DNA from: Bacteroidota bacterium
GTDB lineage: Bacteria > Bacteroidota > Bacteroidia > Chitinophagales > Chitinophagaceae
Reading direction: 5' to 3'
NCBI GenBank assembly: GCA_023409675.1
Contig: JAEYRC010000300.1
Span: forward strand, 1-11,710
Length of the DNA: 11,710 bases
The notes beneath the pieces were generated by a model. That model saw nothing but the letters and a program-made list of their open reading frames with translations, was not told where the DNA came from and made no database searches. Shown here piece after piece: positions 1 to 7,421 of this stretch (position 1 is the first letter of the stretch; every line of letters begins with the position of its first letter). Made by a program: the position numbers and the translations under genes.

Positions 1-531
1 CTCCTCTTTAAAAAAAGGAAGCAATGGACGCAGGATATTGTTTTGCTCCGGCAGCATACCGCGCATACCCCGGATACCGGTACCCCGGAAAATATGCATC
101 AAAACCGTTTCAATATTGTCATCTGCATGATGTGCGGTGAGCAATCGACGATACCGCCCCTGACCCTGTTCGAATAATCCGGGATCCCGCATCAGGTCAT
201 CGAACCATTGGTAGCGCAACACTCTTGCGGCCACCTGAATTGAAACCCGGTGTTGTGCAGCATATTCACCCGCATCCAGGGCTGTGGTTCGAATGGATAA
301 TCCATGGCGGCCAGCAAAATTTATACAAAATTCCTGGTCGCGCAGGCTCTCTTCAGCCCGCAAATTAAAATTCGCATGTGCCAGCACGATAGTAAAGCCG
401 GTGGATTGCAGCAAATGAGCGAGAACAACGGAGTCAACGCCCCCACTGAAGGCCAGCAGTATATCCATACGCTTATCCAGCAACTGCTCATCCTGTATAT
501 GCCGCGTAAACCTTTCCCGGAGTTGACTCAT
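1..531 (-). CDS. tilS: tRNA(Ile)-lysidine synthase, N-terminal part (3' end beyond window)
   Basis: TilS uses ATP to attach lysine to C34 of the CAU-anticodon tRNA-Ile, so that it reads AUA as Ile. The reading frame is open from an ATG at 531 to the window edge and gives 177 residues. Residues 28-34 (FSGGVDS) are the PP-loop ATP-pyrophosphatase motif. A second family block, AHHADDNIET followed by an RGTGIRGMRGM segment, lies near residues 133-160. This covers the N-terminal catalytic domain; the C-terminal tRNA-binding domains must lie to the left of the window. The gene starts 21 bases after the stop of the small TPR gene on the same strand, which suggests one transcript. The identification is firm. 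The start fits, since the TPR gene ends just upstream and the PP-loop lies at the usual distance. Confidence 0.95.
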   Translation of the reverse strand, partial: MSQLRERFTRHIQDEQLLDKRMDILLAFSGGVDSVVLAHLLQSTGFTIVLAHANFNLRAEESLRDQEFCINFAGRHGLSIRTTALDAGEYAAQHRVSIQVAARVLRYQWFDDLMRDPGLFEQGQGRYRRLLTAHHADDNIETVLMHIFRGTGIRGMRGMLPEQNNILRPLLPFFKEE

Positions 532-552
532 GTAAGACGATTATTGTGCGCG

Positions 553-864
553 TCAGTCGGTTAATTCAAGTAATGCTGCCTGTAATTCCTGCTGGGTATG
601 CAGGTCAGCGCTTCCTTTTGCTGCAGTTATGCCCTGCCGATAAATACGGATGGCATTTTCAATATCCCCATTTCGTTCCAGAAGTTTTCCCAAATGATAA
701 TATGATCCGGCGTATCCGGGATTCGCTGACAGTAACTGTTCGAACAGCGTTCTCGCCGATATATCGTCGCCGATCTTAATATACTCCAGGGCCAGCGCAT
801 GCTGAATAAATGAATCAGTGGGTGATTTTACCAAAAATTCCTTCAGCTTTTCAATTCGGTCCAT
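553..864 (-). CDS. small tetratricopeptide repeat (TPR) protein
   Basis: This is a 103-residue protein with no signal peptide or membrane segment, so probably cytoplasmic. About two TPR units are visible. The first is near residues 18-51 (helix A around FIQHALALEYIKIGD, ending NPGY) and the second near 52-85 (GSYYHLGKLLERNGD followed by an AIRIYRQGI helix). TPRs form helical scaffolds that bind other proteins, and nothing in the sequence points to an enzyme activity. The gene lies directly upstream of tilS (21-base gap) and is probably cotranscribed with it. A role beside TilS would be inference from position only. The ATG at 864 follows an A-rich stretch with AGGAA just before it. The family call is confident; the function is unknown. 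Confidence 0.88.
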   Translation of the reverse strand: MDRIEKLKEFLVKSPTDSFIQHALALEYIKIGDDISARTLFEQLLSANPGYAGSYYHLGKLLERNGDIENAIRIYRQGITAAKGSADLHTQQELQAALLELTD

Positions 865-984
865 TTCCTACTCTTTTATTTAAAAAATACCCAATACTCC
901 ATGCCCGCTATTCCATGATTCTTTCTAACCGAAAATTGGGCGACTTATTTGTTTATTACCAAAATTTTTCTTTGGTTTGTACTC

Positions 985-1010
985 AAATAGTTGCATAAAC
1001 AACTTTATTT
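985..1010 (+). promoter_or_regulatory. AT-rich hairpin in the etfB leader
   Basis: AAATAGTTG (985-993) can pair with CAACTTTATTT (1000-1010) across a six-base loop, leaving two bases bulged. It ends 14 bases before the etfB ATG. The strand mapping is clear, but the stem is AT-rich and could be chance. I found no convincing -7/-33 promoter pair for either divergent gene in the 865-1024 gap. Confidence 0.25.
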
Positions 1011-1024
1011 CAAAATACTTCTAT

Positions 1025-1768
1025 ATGAAAATACTGGTTTGCATCAGCAAAACACCCGACACCACGGCAAAAATAGCCTTCACCGATAACAATACGAAAT
1101 TCGCTGAGGCTGGTGTGCAGTGGATCATCAATCCATACGATGAATGGTATGCTCTGGTCAGGGCTATTGAGCTTAAGGAAAAAGATCCTTCTGTAATTAT
1201 TCACCTGATAAATGTCGGGGGAGCCGACAATGATCCGATCATCCGCAAAGCGCTTGCGCTTGGAGGTGATGAAGCGATCCGGGTGAATGTACAATCTGCC
1301 GACACATCGGTCGTTGCGCGGCAGATCGGCGCGATTGCACAGGAAGGGGGTTACGACCTGATCCTTACCGGAAAGGAAACCATCGATTACAACAATGCCG
1401 CTATCGGCGGTATGGTGGCCGAGTTGCTGGGCTATCCCTATGTTAGTCTGGCTACCCAATTGCAGCTCGAAGGCAGTAAGGCCACGGTGGTTCGGGAAAT
1501 TGAAGGTGGTGAGGAAACCGCAGAAGTTCAGTTGCCGCTGGTGGTGAGTTGCCAGAAAGGTATGGCTGTGCAGCGTATACCGAATATGAAGGGAATTATG
1601 GGCGCGCGTACAAAACCCCTTACGGTTAAAGAGCCGGTGGAAGCGGAAGCGTATACGGCTATCGAATCTTTTGAAACACCGCCACCAAAAGCGGGGGTGA
1701 AACTGGTATCTCCCGATGATCCGGCTGAACTGATCCGCTTATTACATGAAGAAGCCCGGGTAATCTGA
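1025..1768 (+). CDS. etfB: electron transfer flavoprotein subunit beta
   Basis: This is the beta subunit of the heterodimeric ETF, which takes electrons from acyl-CoA and other flavin dehydrogenases and passes them to ETF:quinone oxidoreductase. The product has 247 residues, normal for the family. The N-terminus MKILVCISKTPDTTAKI and the INPYDEWY segment (35-42) are typical. The nucleotide-binding region includes LALGGDEAIRV (78-87) and TGKETIDYNNA (115-125). The ETF-beta signature falls near 155-176 (VVREIEGGEE to PLVVSC), with Ala at one position usually held by Ile, Leu or Val. The reading frame extends upstream to 977, but the extra 16 residues are low in quality and precede the conserved N-terminus, so ATG 1025 is the start. 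etfA follows after 34 bases, and the two subunits are surely made together. Confidence 0.97.
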   Translation: MKILVCISKTPDTTAKIAFTDNNTKFAEAGVQWIINPYDEWYALVRAIELKEKDPSVIIHLINVGGADNDPIIRKALALGGDEAIRVNVQSADTSVVARQIGAIAQEGGYDLILTGKETIDYNNAAIGGMVAELLGYPYVSLATQLQLEGSKATVVREIEGGEETAEVQLPLVVSCQKGMAVQRIPNMKGIMGARTKPLTVKEPVEAEAYTAIESFETPPPKAGVKLVSPDDPAELIRLLHEEARVI

Positions 1769-1802
1769 TCTACATTCTTTAACTCATTTTATACCTCATT
1801 AT

Positions 1803-2768
1803 ATGTCAGTTTTAATTTTCATCGACCAGTCCGATAAACAACTTAAGAAAACATCCTATGAAGCAATCTCCTATGGGGTGAAACTGGCCGAACAGCTTGG
1901 CGTTGCTGCCGATGGTGTATTGCTGGGCGAATCAGACGCTGATCCTGCGGCATTAGGCGCTTATGGCTTAAAAACCATTTGGCATGCTACTCAACCAGCA
2001 CTTAATGACCTCGATTCGCAGTTATTTACCGATGCGATCGCTGCAGCTATGGAAGTATCGGGCGCTACCGTTCTGGTACTCTCCAATAATATGAATGGCC
2101 GCGCGCTGGCTCCACGGCTTTCGATCCGGCTGAAAGCAGGCCTGGTTTCCGGCGCTGTAGCACTTCCGGATACGTCGAATGGATTTGTTGTGCGTAAGAA
2201 CGTTTTCAGTGGAAAAGCTTTTGCCAACGTATCTATTCTAACCGATAAAAAGATCATCGCTTTAAATCCGAATGCTTACCCTGTAAGCCAGGGTGAAGGC
2301 AGCGCTACCGTAACTCCGCTCAACTACAACACGGGAGAAGCCCGCATACGGGTGACCAAATCCGATAAAGTGGAGGGTGAAATACCCCTAAGTGAAGCGG
2401 AGCGGGTGATCAGTGGCGGAAGAGGACTGAAAGGACCTGAAAACTGGGGTATGATTGAGGAACTGGCCGGTTTATTACAGGCTGCAACTGCCTGCAGCCG
2501 TGCCGTTGCCGATGCCGGCTGGAGGCCGCATCATGAACATGTAGGTCAAACCGGACTGGCCATTGCTCCGAATTTATACATGGCCATTGGCATCTCCGGA
2601 GCCATTCAGCATCTTGCAGGCGTCAACAGAAGTAAGGTTATCGTGGTTATCAATAAAGATCCGGAAGCACCCTTCTTTAAAGCAGCCGATTATGGAATTG
2701 TTGGCGACGCTTTTGAGGTGGTTCCGAAAATGATCGAAGCGGTAAAAAAACTGAAAGGCGTTTCCTGA
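1803..2768 (+). CDS. etfA: electron transfer flavoprotein subunit alpha
   Basis: This is the FAD-binding alpha subunit of ETF, partner of the upstream etfB product. The protein has 321 residues, the usual length. The N-terminal half (1-190) is the alpha/beta domain that packs against EtfB. The C-terminal half holds the FAD domain: GGRGLKG near 203-209, HVGQTG near 246-251, and the ETF-alpha signature LYMAIGISGAIQH from about residue 258, followed by INKDPEAPFFKAADYGIVGD. All expected FAD-contacting segments are present. The ATG at 1803 directly precedes the conserved SVLIFIDQ strand. No ETF:quinone oxidoreductase or dehydrogenase gene lies in the window, so its partners are encoded elsewhere. 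There is no clear terminator after the stop. Confidence 0.97.
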   Translation: MSVLIFIDQSDKQLKKTSYEAISYGVKLAEQLGVAADGVLLGESDADPAALGAYGLKTIWHATQPALNDLDSQLFTDAIAAAMEVSGATVLVLSNNMNGRALAPRLSIRLKAGLVSGAVALPDTSNGFVVRKNVFSGKAFANVSILTDKKIIALNPNAYPVSQGEGSATVTPLNYNTGEARIRVTKSDKVEGEIPLSEAERVISGGRGLKGPENWGMIEELAGLLQAATACSRAVADAGWRPHHEHVGQTGLAIAPNLYMAIGISGAIQHLAGVNRSKVIVVINKDPEAPFFKAADYGIVGDAFEVVPKMIEAVKKLKGVS

Positions 2769-2859
2769 CTCTAAAATAAAATTCTGCTTTCCGTCCAGGA
2801 TTTCATCTGTCATTGCTCTATTTCAGGGTTTTGAACAAATCATTTTGAATAAAATCCTG

Positions 2860-2867
2860 TAGGTTTG
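2860..2867 (+). promoter_or_regulatory. candidate Bacteroidota -7 box upstream of the BFN gene
   Basis: TAGGTTTG matches the Bacteroidota -7 consensus TAnnTTTG exactly and lies 61 bases before the ATG at 2929. No -33 TTTG sits at ideal spacing: the nearest are 2830-2833 (26 bases away) and 2843-2846 (13 bases away). Directly after it, TGATTA-T-TAATCA (2868-2880) is a perfect 6-bp inverted repeat. CAAATCATT occurs on both sides, at 2836-2844 and 2879-2887. The gene may therefore be transcribed separately from etfBA. Confidence 0.35.
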
Positions 2868-2928
2868 TGATTATTAATCAAATCATTGACCATCGGATTT
2901 CCGTAAAGGATTCGGAACTTGTGAAGCT

Positions 2929-3522
2929 ATGAAGAAAATAGAGTTGGAAATTGTTGCATTATCTCACAGTATCACCCAGACTCATTCCTATGCCGTTGTT
3001 TTAGGCGAAGTCAACGGATTGCGTCGCCTGCCGATCGTGATCGGAGGGTTCGAAGCGCAGGCAATCGCTGTTGCGCTGGAGAAAATGCATCCCAGCAGAC
3101 CCCTGACACATGATCTCATGAAGAACTTTATGTCTGCCTTCACTATCGATCTGCAGGAAATCGTCATTTGTGATTTGCAGGAAGGGATATTCTATTCCAA
3201 ATTACTTTGTGTGAGCGAACACGATACCGTAGAAATCGACAGCAGAACGTCTGACGCGCTGGCGCTGGCGGTTCGTTTTGGCTGCCCCATCTATACCTAC
3301 GATAATATCCTGGAAAGCGCCGGAATACTCATGGAGGATGCTTCCGGAAAGAAAAAGGTCGCACGCGAAGCGGTTACTACTGAAACGCACGGTGCTGAAG
3401 ACCTGATATCACTGTCACTCGACGATCTGTATACCCTCTTAGCTGAAGTATTGGAGCAGGAAGATTATATCCGGGCGATTTCCATACGCGATGAAATCAA
3501 CAGCAGGGGCAAGAACGGCTAG
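2929..3522 (+). CDS. bifunctional nuclease (DUF151/BFN) family protein with C-terminal UVR motif
   Basis: The product has 197 residues and no signal or membrane segment. Residues 1 to about 130 form the BFN (DUF151) domain. Visible landmarks are the KKIELEIVALS strand, the LPIVIGGFEAQAIAVAL block (34-50), the HPSRPLTHDLM block (54-64) and SRTSDALALAVRFGCPIY (105-122). Residues 164-193 (LDDLYTLLAEVLEQEDYIRAISIRDEI) match a UVR motif, the helical hairpin by which UvrB and UvrC contact each other; here it may mediate protein contacts. Founding members of the family are described as having RNase and DNase activity, but that activity cannot be read from this sequence. The gene lies 160 bases after etfA and 26 bases before ispE, which probably shares its transcript. 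Confidence 0.92.
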   Translation: MKKIELEIVALSHSITQTHSYAVVLGEVNGLRRLPIVIGGFEAQAIAVALEKMHPSRPLTHDLMKNFMSAFTIDLQEIVICDLQEGIFYSKLLCVSEHDTVEIDSRTSDALALAVRFGCPIYTYDNILESAGILMEDASGKKKVAREAVTTETHGAEDLISLSLDDLYTLLAEVLEQEDYIRAISIRDEINSRGKNG

Positions 3523-3548
3523 AAATTTCTCTACTTAACCCATTTTCC

Positions 3549-4370
3549 GTGATCGCTTTCCCGAATGCTAAGATCAATCTCGGCCTGCGCATAACGGGCA
3601 AACGCGCGGATGGTTATCATAACCTGGAAACCCTGTTTTACCCGGTTTCTCTCCACGACGCGCTGGAAATTATTCAGGATCCCGAAGAACAATCCGGGGT
3701 CAGGTTTTCCAGCACCGGCATTGCACTGGATATTCCTGCTGAAAATAACCTGTGTGTAAAAGCGTGGCAGCTCATTCGCCGCGACTATCCCGATCTTCCC
3801 GCTGTTCAAATGCATCTCCATAAAAAAATTCCCGCAGGAGCTGGACTAGGAGGAGGTTCATCAGATGCCAGTTTTACGCTGCGGCTGCTGAATGAAAAAT
3901 TCCGTCTCCATATTCCCGATCCTCAACTGGCCGCATACGCGCTTGAACTTGGCAGTGATTGTCCTTTTTTTCTGCTGAACAAACCATCGATAGGCCGCGG
4001 AAGAGGTGAACTGCTAACGCCGGTTCAACCCGATCTGTCGGCCTGGTCGATCCTACTGATCAATCCGGGAATACATATCAGTACAGCCTGGGCTTTTTCC
4101 CAAATTGAATGCAGTGCTTCCGATGAGGCCCTGGAAGATATTATCAGCCGGCCTGTACATCAATGGAAGAACCTTCTTAAGAATGATTTTGAGAAACCGG
4201 TATTTGCACGGTACCCTGAACTGGCAGCCCTGAAACTGAAATTGTATGAACAAGGCGCTGGCTATGTAACCCTGTCGGGTACTGGCTCTTCAATGATTGC
4301 ATTGTTCAGCAGCACCCCTACTCTGCCCCTACAAAATTTGCCTTCGCACTACGGTTTTACGATCTTGTAG
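3549..4370 (+). CDS. ispE: 4-diphosphocytidyl-2-C-methyl-D-erythritol kinase
   Basis: IspE phosphorylates the 2-hydroxyl of CDP-methylerythritol with ATP, the fourth step of the non-mevalonate (MEP) isoprenoid pathway. The protein has 273 residues, slightly shorter than the E. coli enzyme. It is a GHMP kinase: AKINLGL (7-13) with the catalytic Lys8, the glycine-rich ATP loop PAGAGLGGGSSDA (95-107), GSDCPFF with the catalytic Asp137, and a C-terminal LSGTGSSM motif. The start is GTG, not ATG: it gives M-IAFPNAKINLG, matching family N-termini, and no in-frame ATG precedes the kinase motifs. It starts 26 bases after the BFN gene. Its last 22 bases overlap the end of the convergent glycosyltransferase gene. 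Confidence 0.96.
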   Translation: MIAFPNAKINLGLRITGKRADGYHNLETLFYPVSLHDALEIIQDPEEQSGVRFSSTGIALDIPAENNLCVKAWQLIRRDYPDLPAVQMHLHKKIPAGAGLGGGSSDASFTLRLLNEKFRLHIPDPQLAAYALELGSDCPFFLLNKPSIGRGRGELLTPVQPDLSAWSILLINPGIHISTAWAFSQIECSASDEALEDIISRPVHQWKNLLKNDFEKPVFARYPELAALKLKLYEQGAGYVTLSGTGSSMIALFSSTPTLPLQNLPSHYGFTIL

Positions 4371-5251
4371 TTTTTGTAGATAAAGAATTGTTTACCGGTA
4401 AGATCTTCCAGGAATTTCATAATTCTTTCCTTGAAGGTAATATTGCTATAAGCGGGATCATACCTGAATTCCCAATCCTTTTTCGCGATGCGTTCGCGCA
4501 TCACGGCCGGATGTGTGCCTTCGAATCGTTTAAGGTAATCTACCAGTTGATAGTTGTATGCTTCTTCCTTTATCGGCGCATATTTCGAATCCACTACCCC
4601 GGCATCAACATACCCTTTTTCAAATTCAATTTGCCGTTTACGTTGCGCGAAGGGGTTGCGGGCATGACTGTAATGAAAGATCCGGGCATTGAGTGGAACA
4701 ACATGCAGCTTACGCCCTTTTTCATTCCACTGATCGGCAGGATTGTTGAAGATCCTGAAACCCTGCGAATCCTTGTACGAGCGCACCTGAGGACGGTTAC
4801 GAACAATGCGCACTTCATGCTGATGAAATCTGCGGCTGGGACCATAATGGTCATAGTCGCCAAAGAAATTAATAAAGCGGAACAGAAATCCTTCCACCCG
4901 TGTATCTGAGAAATACCGGGTCATGGCCGAGCGGATCTCTTCCAAATCATCTTCATGCACCACTTCATCGGCCTGTATATGAAATGCCCAGTCGCCGGTG
5001 CAGTGATCGAGACCGATATTGGACTGCAATGCATACCGGCGGCCACCCAGGTCTTTGGTATCCCAAACCGAATCCACAATTTTGATTCGGGGGTCATTCA
5101 GCGCTTCCACCGCGGCACGGGTGCCATCGGTAGAATCTCCCACCACAACGATAAATTCATCGCACAGGGGCAGGATAGATTTGATCGCTTCCAGGTAAGG
5201 ATACTCGTAAGTTTCGCCATTGCGTACATATGTAAAACCGCTGACCCGCAT
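4349..5251 (-). CDS. family 2 glycosyltransferase
   Basis: The product has 300 residues and a GT-A fold of the GT2 type. The N-terminal strand MRVSGFTYVRNG is followed by the nucleotide-sugar binding region (DEFIVVVGDSTDGT, 31-44). GDWAFHIQADE follows, with the DxD-like metal site around Asp95, and then an acidic helix. There is no signal peptide or membrane helix, so it is probably cytosolic or peripheral at the inner membrane. Donor and acceptor cannot be told from the sequence, and no other polysaccharide genes are nearby. I place the start at the ATG at 5251; an upstream in-frame codon at 5281 would only add MGFGVSLTKK, which precedes the conserved first strand. The 3' end overlaps the tail of ispE by 22 bases with no visible terminator. 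Confidence 0.88.
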   Translation of the reverse strand: MRVSGFTYVRNGETYEYPYLEAIKSILPLCDEFIVVVGDSTDGTRAAVEALNDPRIKIVDSVWDTKDLGGRRYALQSNIGLDHCTGDWAFHIQADEVVHEDDLEEIRSAMTRYFSDTRVEGFLFRFINFFGDYDHYGPSRRFHQHEVRIVRNRPQVRSYKDSQGFRIFNNPADQWNEKGRKLHVVPLNARIFHYSHARNPFAQRKRQIEFEKGYVDAGVVDSKYAPIKEEAYNYQLVDYLKRFEGTHPAVMRERIAKKDWEFRYDPAYSNITFKERIMKFLEDLTGKQFFIYKNYKIVKP

Positions 5252-5322
5252 TTTTTTCGTTAAAGATACACCAAACCCCAACGATAATACTTCCTCCGGT
5301 TTTTCCTTAGGGCAGGAATTCG

Positions 5323-5330
5323 TATCTTTA
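5323..5330 (+). promoter_or_regulatory. candidate -7 box for rocD
   Basis: TATCTTTA differs from TAnnTTTG only in the last base. A T-rich stretch at 5300-5304 lies about 18 bases upstream, in the -33 position. If used, the leader before the rocD ATG would be about 150 bases and would include the palindrome at 5438-5454. Confidence 0.35.
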
Positions 5331-5437
5331 CAAAAATCAGCAGATCATTACCAGAATAATCTACATACCATCCTTCTTAGCCTTCAACCTGGATTTTCTT
5401 GATCACCCCTGTCATTAACAGAAAGCCATTCATAGAA

Positions 5438-5463
5438 GATGCAGTAACTGCATCGGAGTTACT
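5438..5463 (+). promoter_or_regulatory. 17-bp perfect palindrome with overlapping alternative hairpin upstream of rocD
   Basis: GATGCAGT-A-ACTGCATC (5438-5454) is a perfect palindrome with 8-bp arms. AGTAACT inside it (5443-5449) is also the exact inverted complement of AGTTACT at 5457-5463. The RNA could therefore form either a 7-bp stem with a three-base loop or a second 7-bp stem with a seven-base loop, but not both. The site lies 28-53 bases before the rocD ATG. It could be a dimeric repressor operator or a leader switch; the function is inference. Confidence 0.45.
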
Positions 5464-5490
5464 TATTTTTTGAACACTAATGTTATTGAC

Positions 5491-6741
5491 ATGAATACAA
5501 CAATTAATACACTTTCTTCAACCGCTGATTATATCCGGCTTGAAGAACAATACAGCGCGCACAACTACCATCCATTGCCGGTCGTACTCGAGCGGGGCTC
5601 AGGAATTTTTCTTTATGATGTAGAAGGAAAGAAATATATGGATTTTCTCAGCGGATACTCCGCGGTAAACCAGGGTCATTGTCACCCGGATATTCTCAGC
5701 GCACTTACAAAACAGGCCGCGACGCTGACCCTTACTTCGAGGGCTTTTCACAGCAGGCAGTTTGCTGAATATACCCGATTTATTACCCAATATTTCGGAT
5801 ATGATAAAGTGCTTCCGATGAATACGGGAGTGGAAGCTGTGGAAACTGCGCTTAAGCTATGCCGTAAGTGGGCATACCAACGCCGGCAGATACCCGAAAA
5901 CAAAGCTGTTATACTGGTGTGTGAGCAGAATTTCCATGGTCGTACAAGTACGGTCATCAGTTTCAGTTCAGACCCGCAGGCAAAAGCGGAATTCGGGCCA
6001 TACATGCCCGGCTTTATTGCCATCCCATTCAACGACCTGCCGGCGCTTGAAGAAGCGTTAAAGCGGGAACATGTAGCCGGTTTTTTGGTTGAACCCATCC
6101 AGGGTGAAGCCGGGGTGGTGGTGCCTGACGATGGATATCTTCAAAAAGCGGCTGCTCTTTGCCGTGAGGCGGGGGTATTATTTATGGCCGATGAAATTCA
6201 GACCGGATTATGCCGTACCGGAAAAATGCTCGCCTGCGATCACGAAGAGGTGCGGCCCGATATGCTGATCCTGGGGAAAGCCCTTAGCGGTGGAATGCTG
6301 CCGGTATCGGCAGTTCTGGCTGATGACGACATCATGGGTACACTTAAGCCCGGCGAGCATGGTTCCACTTATGGTGGCAACCCTCTGGCCGCCGCGGTGG
6401 CTATGGAAGCCCTGAAGGTGCTGGAACGGGAAAATATGGCAGCCAATGCTTTGGAGATGGGTGCTTATTTCCGCCAGGAACTTGCGGCGCTGAACAGCCC
6501 ATTTATTTCAACGATACGGGGAAAGGGCCTGCTGAACGCTATCGTCATCGATCATCCGAAGGAGGATGCAGCAATGAAGCTCTGTTATGAATTAATGCAG
6601 AATGGATTGCTGGCCAAGCCTACACACGGCGATAAGATCCGGTTTTCTCCTCCGCTCATCATAAAAAAAGATCAGGTGGATGATGCCCTATCGATCATTG
6701 AGAAAAGCCTTGCTGTTTTACACCAGTATCAATCAAATTAA
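5491..6741 (+). CDS. rocD: ornithine--oxo-acid aminotransferase
   Basis: RocD is a PLP enzyme that moves the delta-amino group of ornithine to 2-oxoglutarate, giving glutamate semialdehyde and glutamate and so linking arginine and proline metabolism. The product has 416 residues. It shows the class III aminotransferase layout: HNYHPLPVVLERG near 23-35, the cofactor phosphate site MNTGVEAVET (110-119), FMADEIQTG with Asp234 for the pyridine nitrogen, and LGKALSGG with the PLP-binding Lys263. NTGVEAVE favours ornithine aminotransferase over other class III members. The start is uncertain: ATG 5491 gives the expected MNTT N-terminus, while an in-frame TTG at 5470, preceded by GGAG, would add seven residues. 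The VIT1-like transporter gene follows after 26 bases. The upstream palindrome may control it. Confidence 0.93.
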   Translation: MNTTINTLSSTADYIRLEEQYSAHNYHPLPVVLERGSGIFLYDVEGKKYMDFLSGYSAVNQGHCHPDILSALTKQAATLTLTSRAFHSRQFAEYTRFITQYFGYDKVLPMNTGVEAVETALKLCRKWAYQRRQIPENKAVILVCEQNFHGRTSTVISFSSDPQAKAEFGPYMPGFIAIPFNDLPALEEALKREHVAGFLVEPIQGEAGVVVPDDGYLQKAAALCREAGVLFMADEIQTGLCRTGKMLACDHEEVRPDMLILGKALSGGMLPVSAVLADDDIMGTLKPGEHGSTYGGNPLAAAVAMEALKVLERENMAANALEMGAYFRQELAALNSPFISTIRGKGLLNAIVIDHPKEDAAMKLCYELMQNGLLAKPTHGDKIRFSPPLIIKKDQVDDALSIIEKSLAVLHQYQSN

Positions 6742-6767
6742 ACCTCAATAGATTCCAATAAAAAATC

Positions 6768-7421
6768 ATGGTATCACCACGAACCGGAATTTCCATATCC
6801 TATACCACCGGCCTGAGTATCATTATTGGTCTGGGTGACGGCCTGATCGTGCCTTTCGCTGTTTCCGCTGGCATTGCGCAAATCATCGGATCGGCCTTTA
6901 CTACCGGTTTCGCGGGGTTATTGCTGGCTTTTGGCGGCGCGGTGGTTATGGGTTTGGGTGGATATTATTCCATTAACACGGTACAACAGGACGCCGAACA
7001 AAAGTACCGGGAAGAACAGCATACGGATAAGATTTTGGCTAACCTGGATATGCAGGAATATATCGGACGAGAAGCTGAACATGAACAGGAAGCCGCGGAA
7101 GAAGCAAGGGCCAGGGCACTGGAACAAACCCTTCGTCAACAGGATCTGTACATAAAAAATGCGGGGTTATTCGCCCTGGTGATCGGGCTGGCCTACTTTA
7201 CCGGGGGAATATTGGTGGTACTACCCTATTTCTTACTGACCGATGTAGCTCAGGCGCTGCTTTATTCTACCTTAATCACCATTGTTGCCCTGGTGATTAC
7301 CGGAAGTTTACGAAGTCGGTTTATCGGAAAAAAACCTATAGAAACCATTGTGCGGTTGCTGATCACCGCAGGTTTCACAGCCGGAGGCACTTTCCTGTTA
7401 GCGAAATTATTTTTTAGCTGA
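6768..7421 (+). CDS. VIT1/CCC1-family divalent metal transporter
   Basis: This 217-residue membrane protein matches the VIT1/CCC1 (vacuolar iron transporter) layout. There are two helices (about 12-36 and 42-68), a long charged cytoplasmic stretch rich in Glu, His and Gln (about 72-128), then three helices (about 131-154, 158-180 and 191-215). Helix 1 carries GLGDGLIVPFAV with Asp24 in the place of the transport Asp. Helix 2 ends in MGLGGYYS, where eukaryotic members have a GEY motif; as I recall, GLGGY is found in a group of bacterial members. Helix 3-4 has the family's Gly/Pro turn (GGILVVLPYFL). Likely substrates are Fe(II) or Mn(II), which cannot be fixed from sequence. It lies 26 bases after rocD and is probably cotranscribed with it, although no metabolic link is obvious. 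The 3' end overlaps the convergent gene by 15 bases. Confidence 0.85.
   Translation: MVSPRTGISISYTTGLSIIIGLGDGLIVPFAVSAGIAQIIGSAFTTGFAGLLLAFGGAVVMGLGGYYSINTVQQDAEQKYREEQHTDKILANLDMQEYIGREAEHEQEAAEEARARALEQTLRQQDLYIKNAGLFALVIGLAYFTGGILVVLPYFLLTDVAQALLYSTLITIVALVITGSLRSRFIGKKPIETIVRLLITAGFTAGGTFLLAKLFFS

Noticed and set aside
977..1024. Upstream extension of the etfB reading frame by 16 residues
   Set aside because: The extra residues precede the conserved MKILVCISK N-terminus of ETF beta and contain nothing family-like; ATG 1025 fits the family.
1010..1459. 149-codon minus-strand open frame opposite etfB
   Set aside because: Antisense shadow of etfB with no recognisable motif.
4388..4909. 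173-codon plus-strand open frame opposite the glycosyltransferase
   Set aside because: Antisense to a clear GT2 gene, with no domain, promoter or plausible start context.
5261..5268. TATCTTTA on the minus strand as a -7 box for the glycosyltransferase
   Set aside because: It ends only nine bases before the ATG at 5251, leaving almost no leader, and no -33 element is at the right spacing.
6951..6977. Loss of the conserved Glu in the VIT1 helix 2 motif (GLGGY instead of GEY) as evidence of a dead transporter
   Set aside because: The GLGGY form is, to my knowledge, common in a bacterial branch of the family, so it is better read as a sub-family trait.
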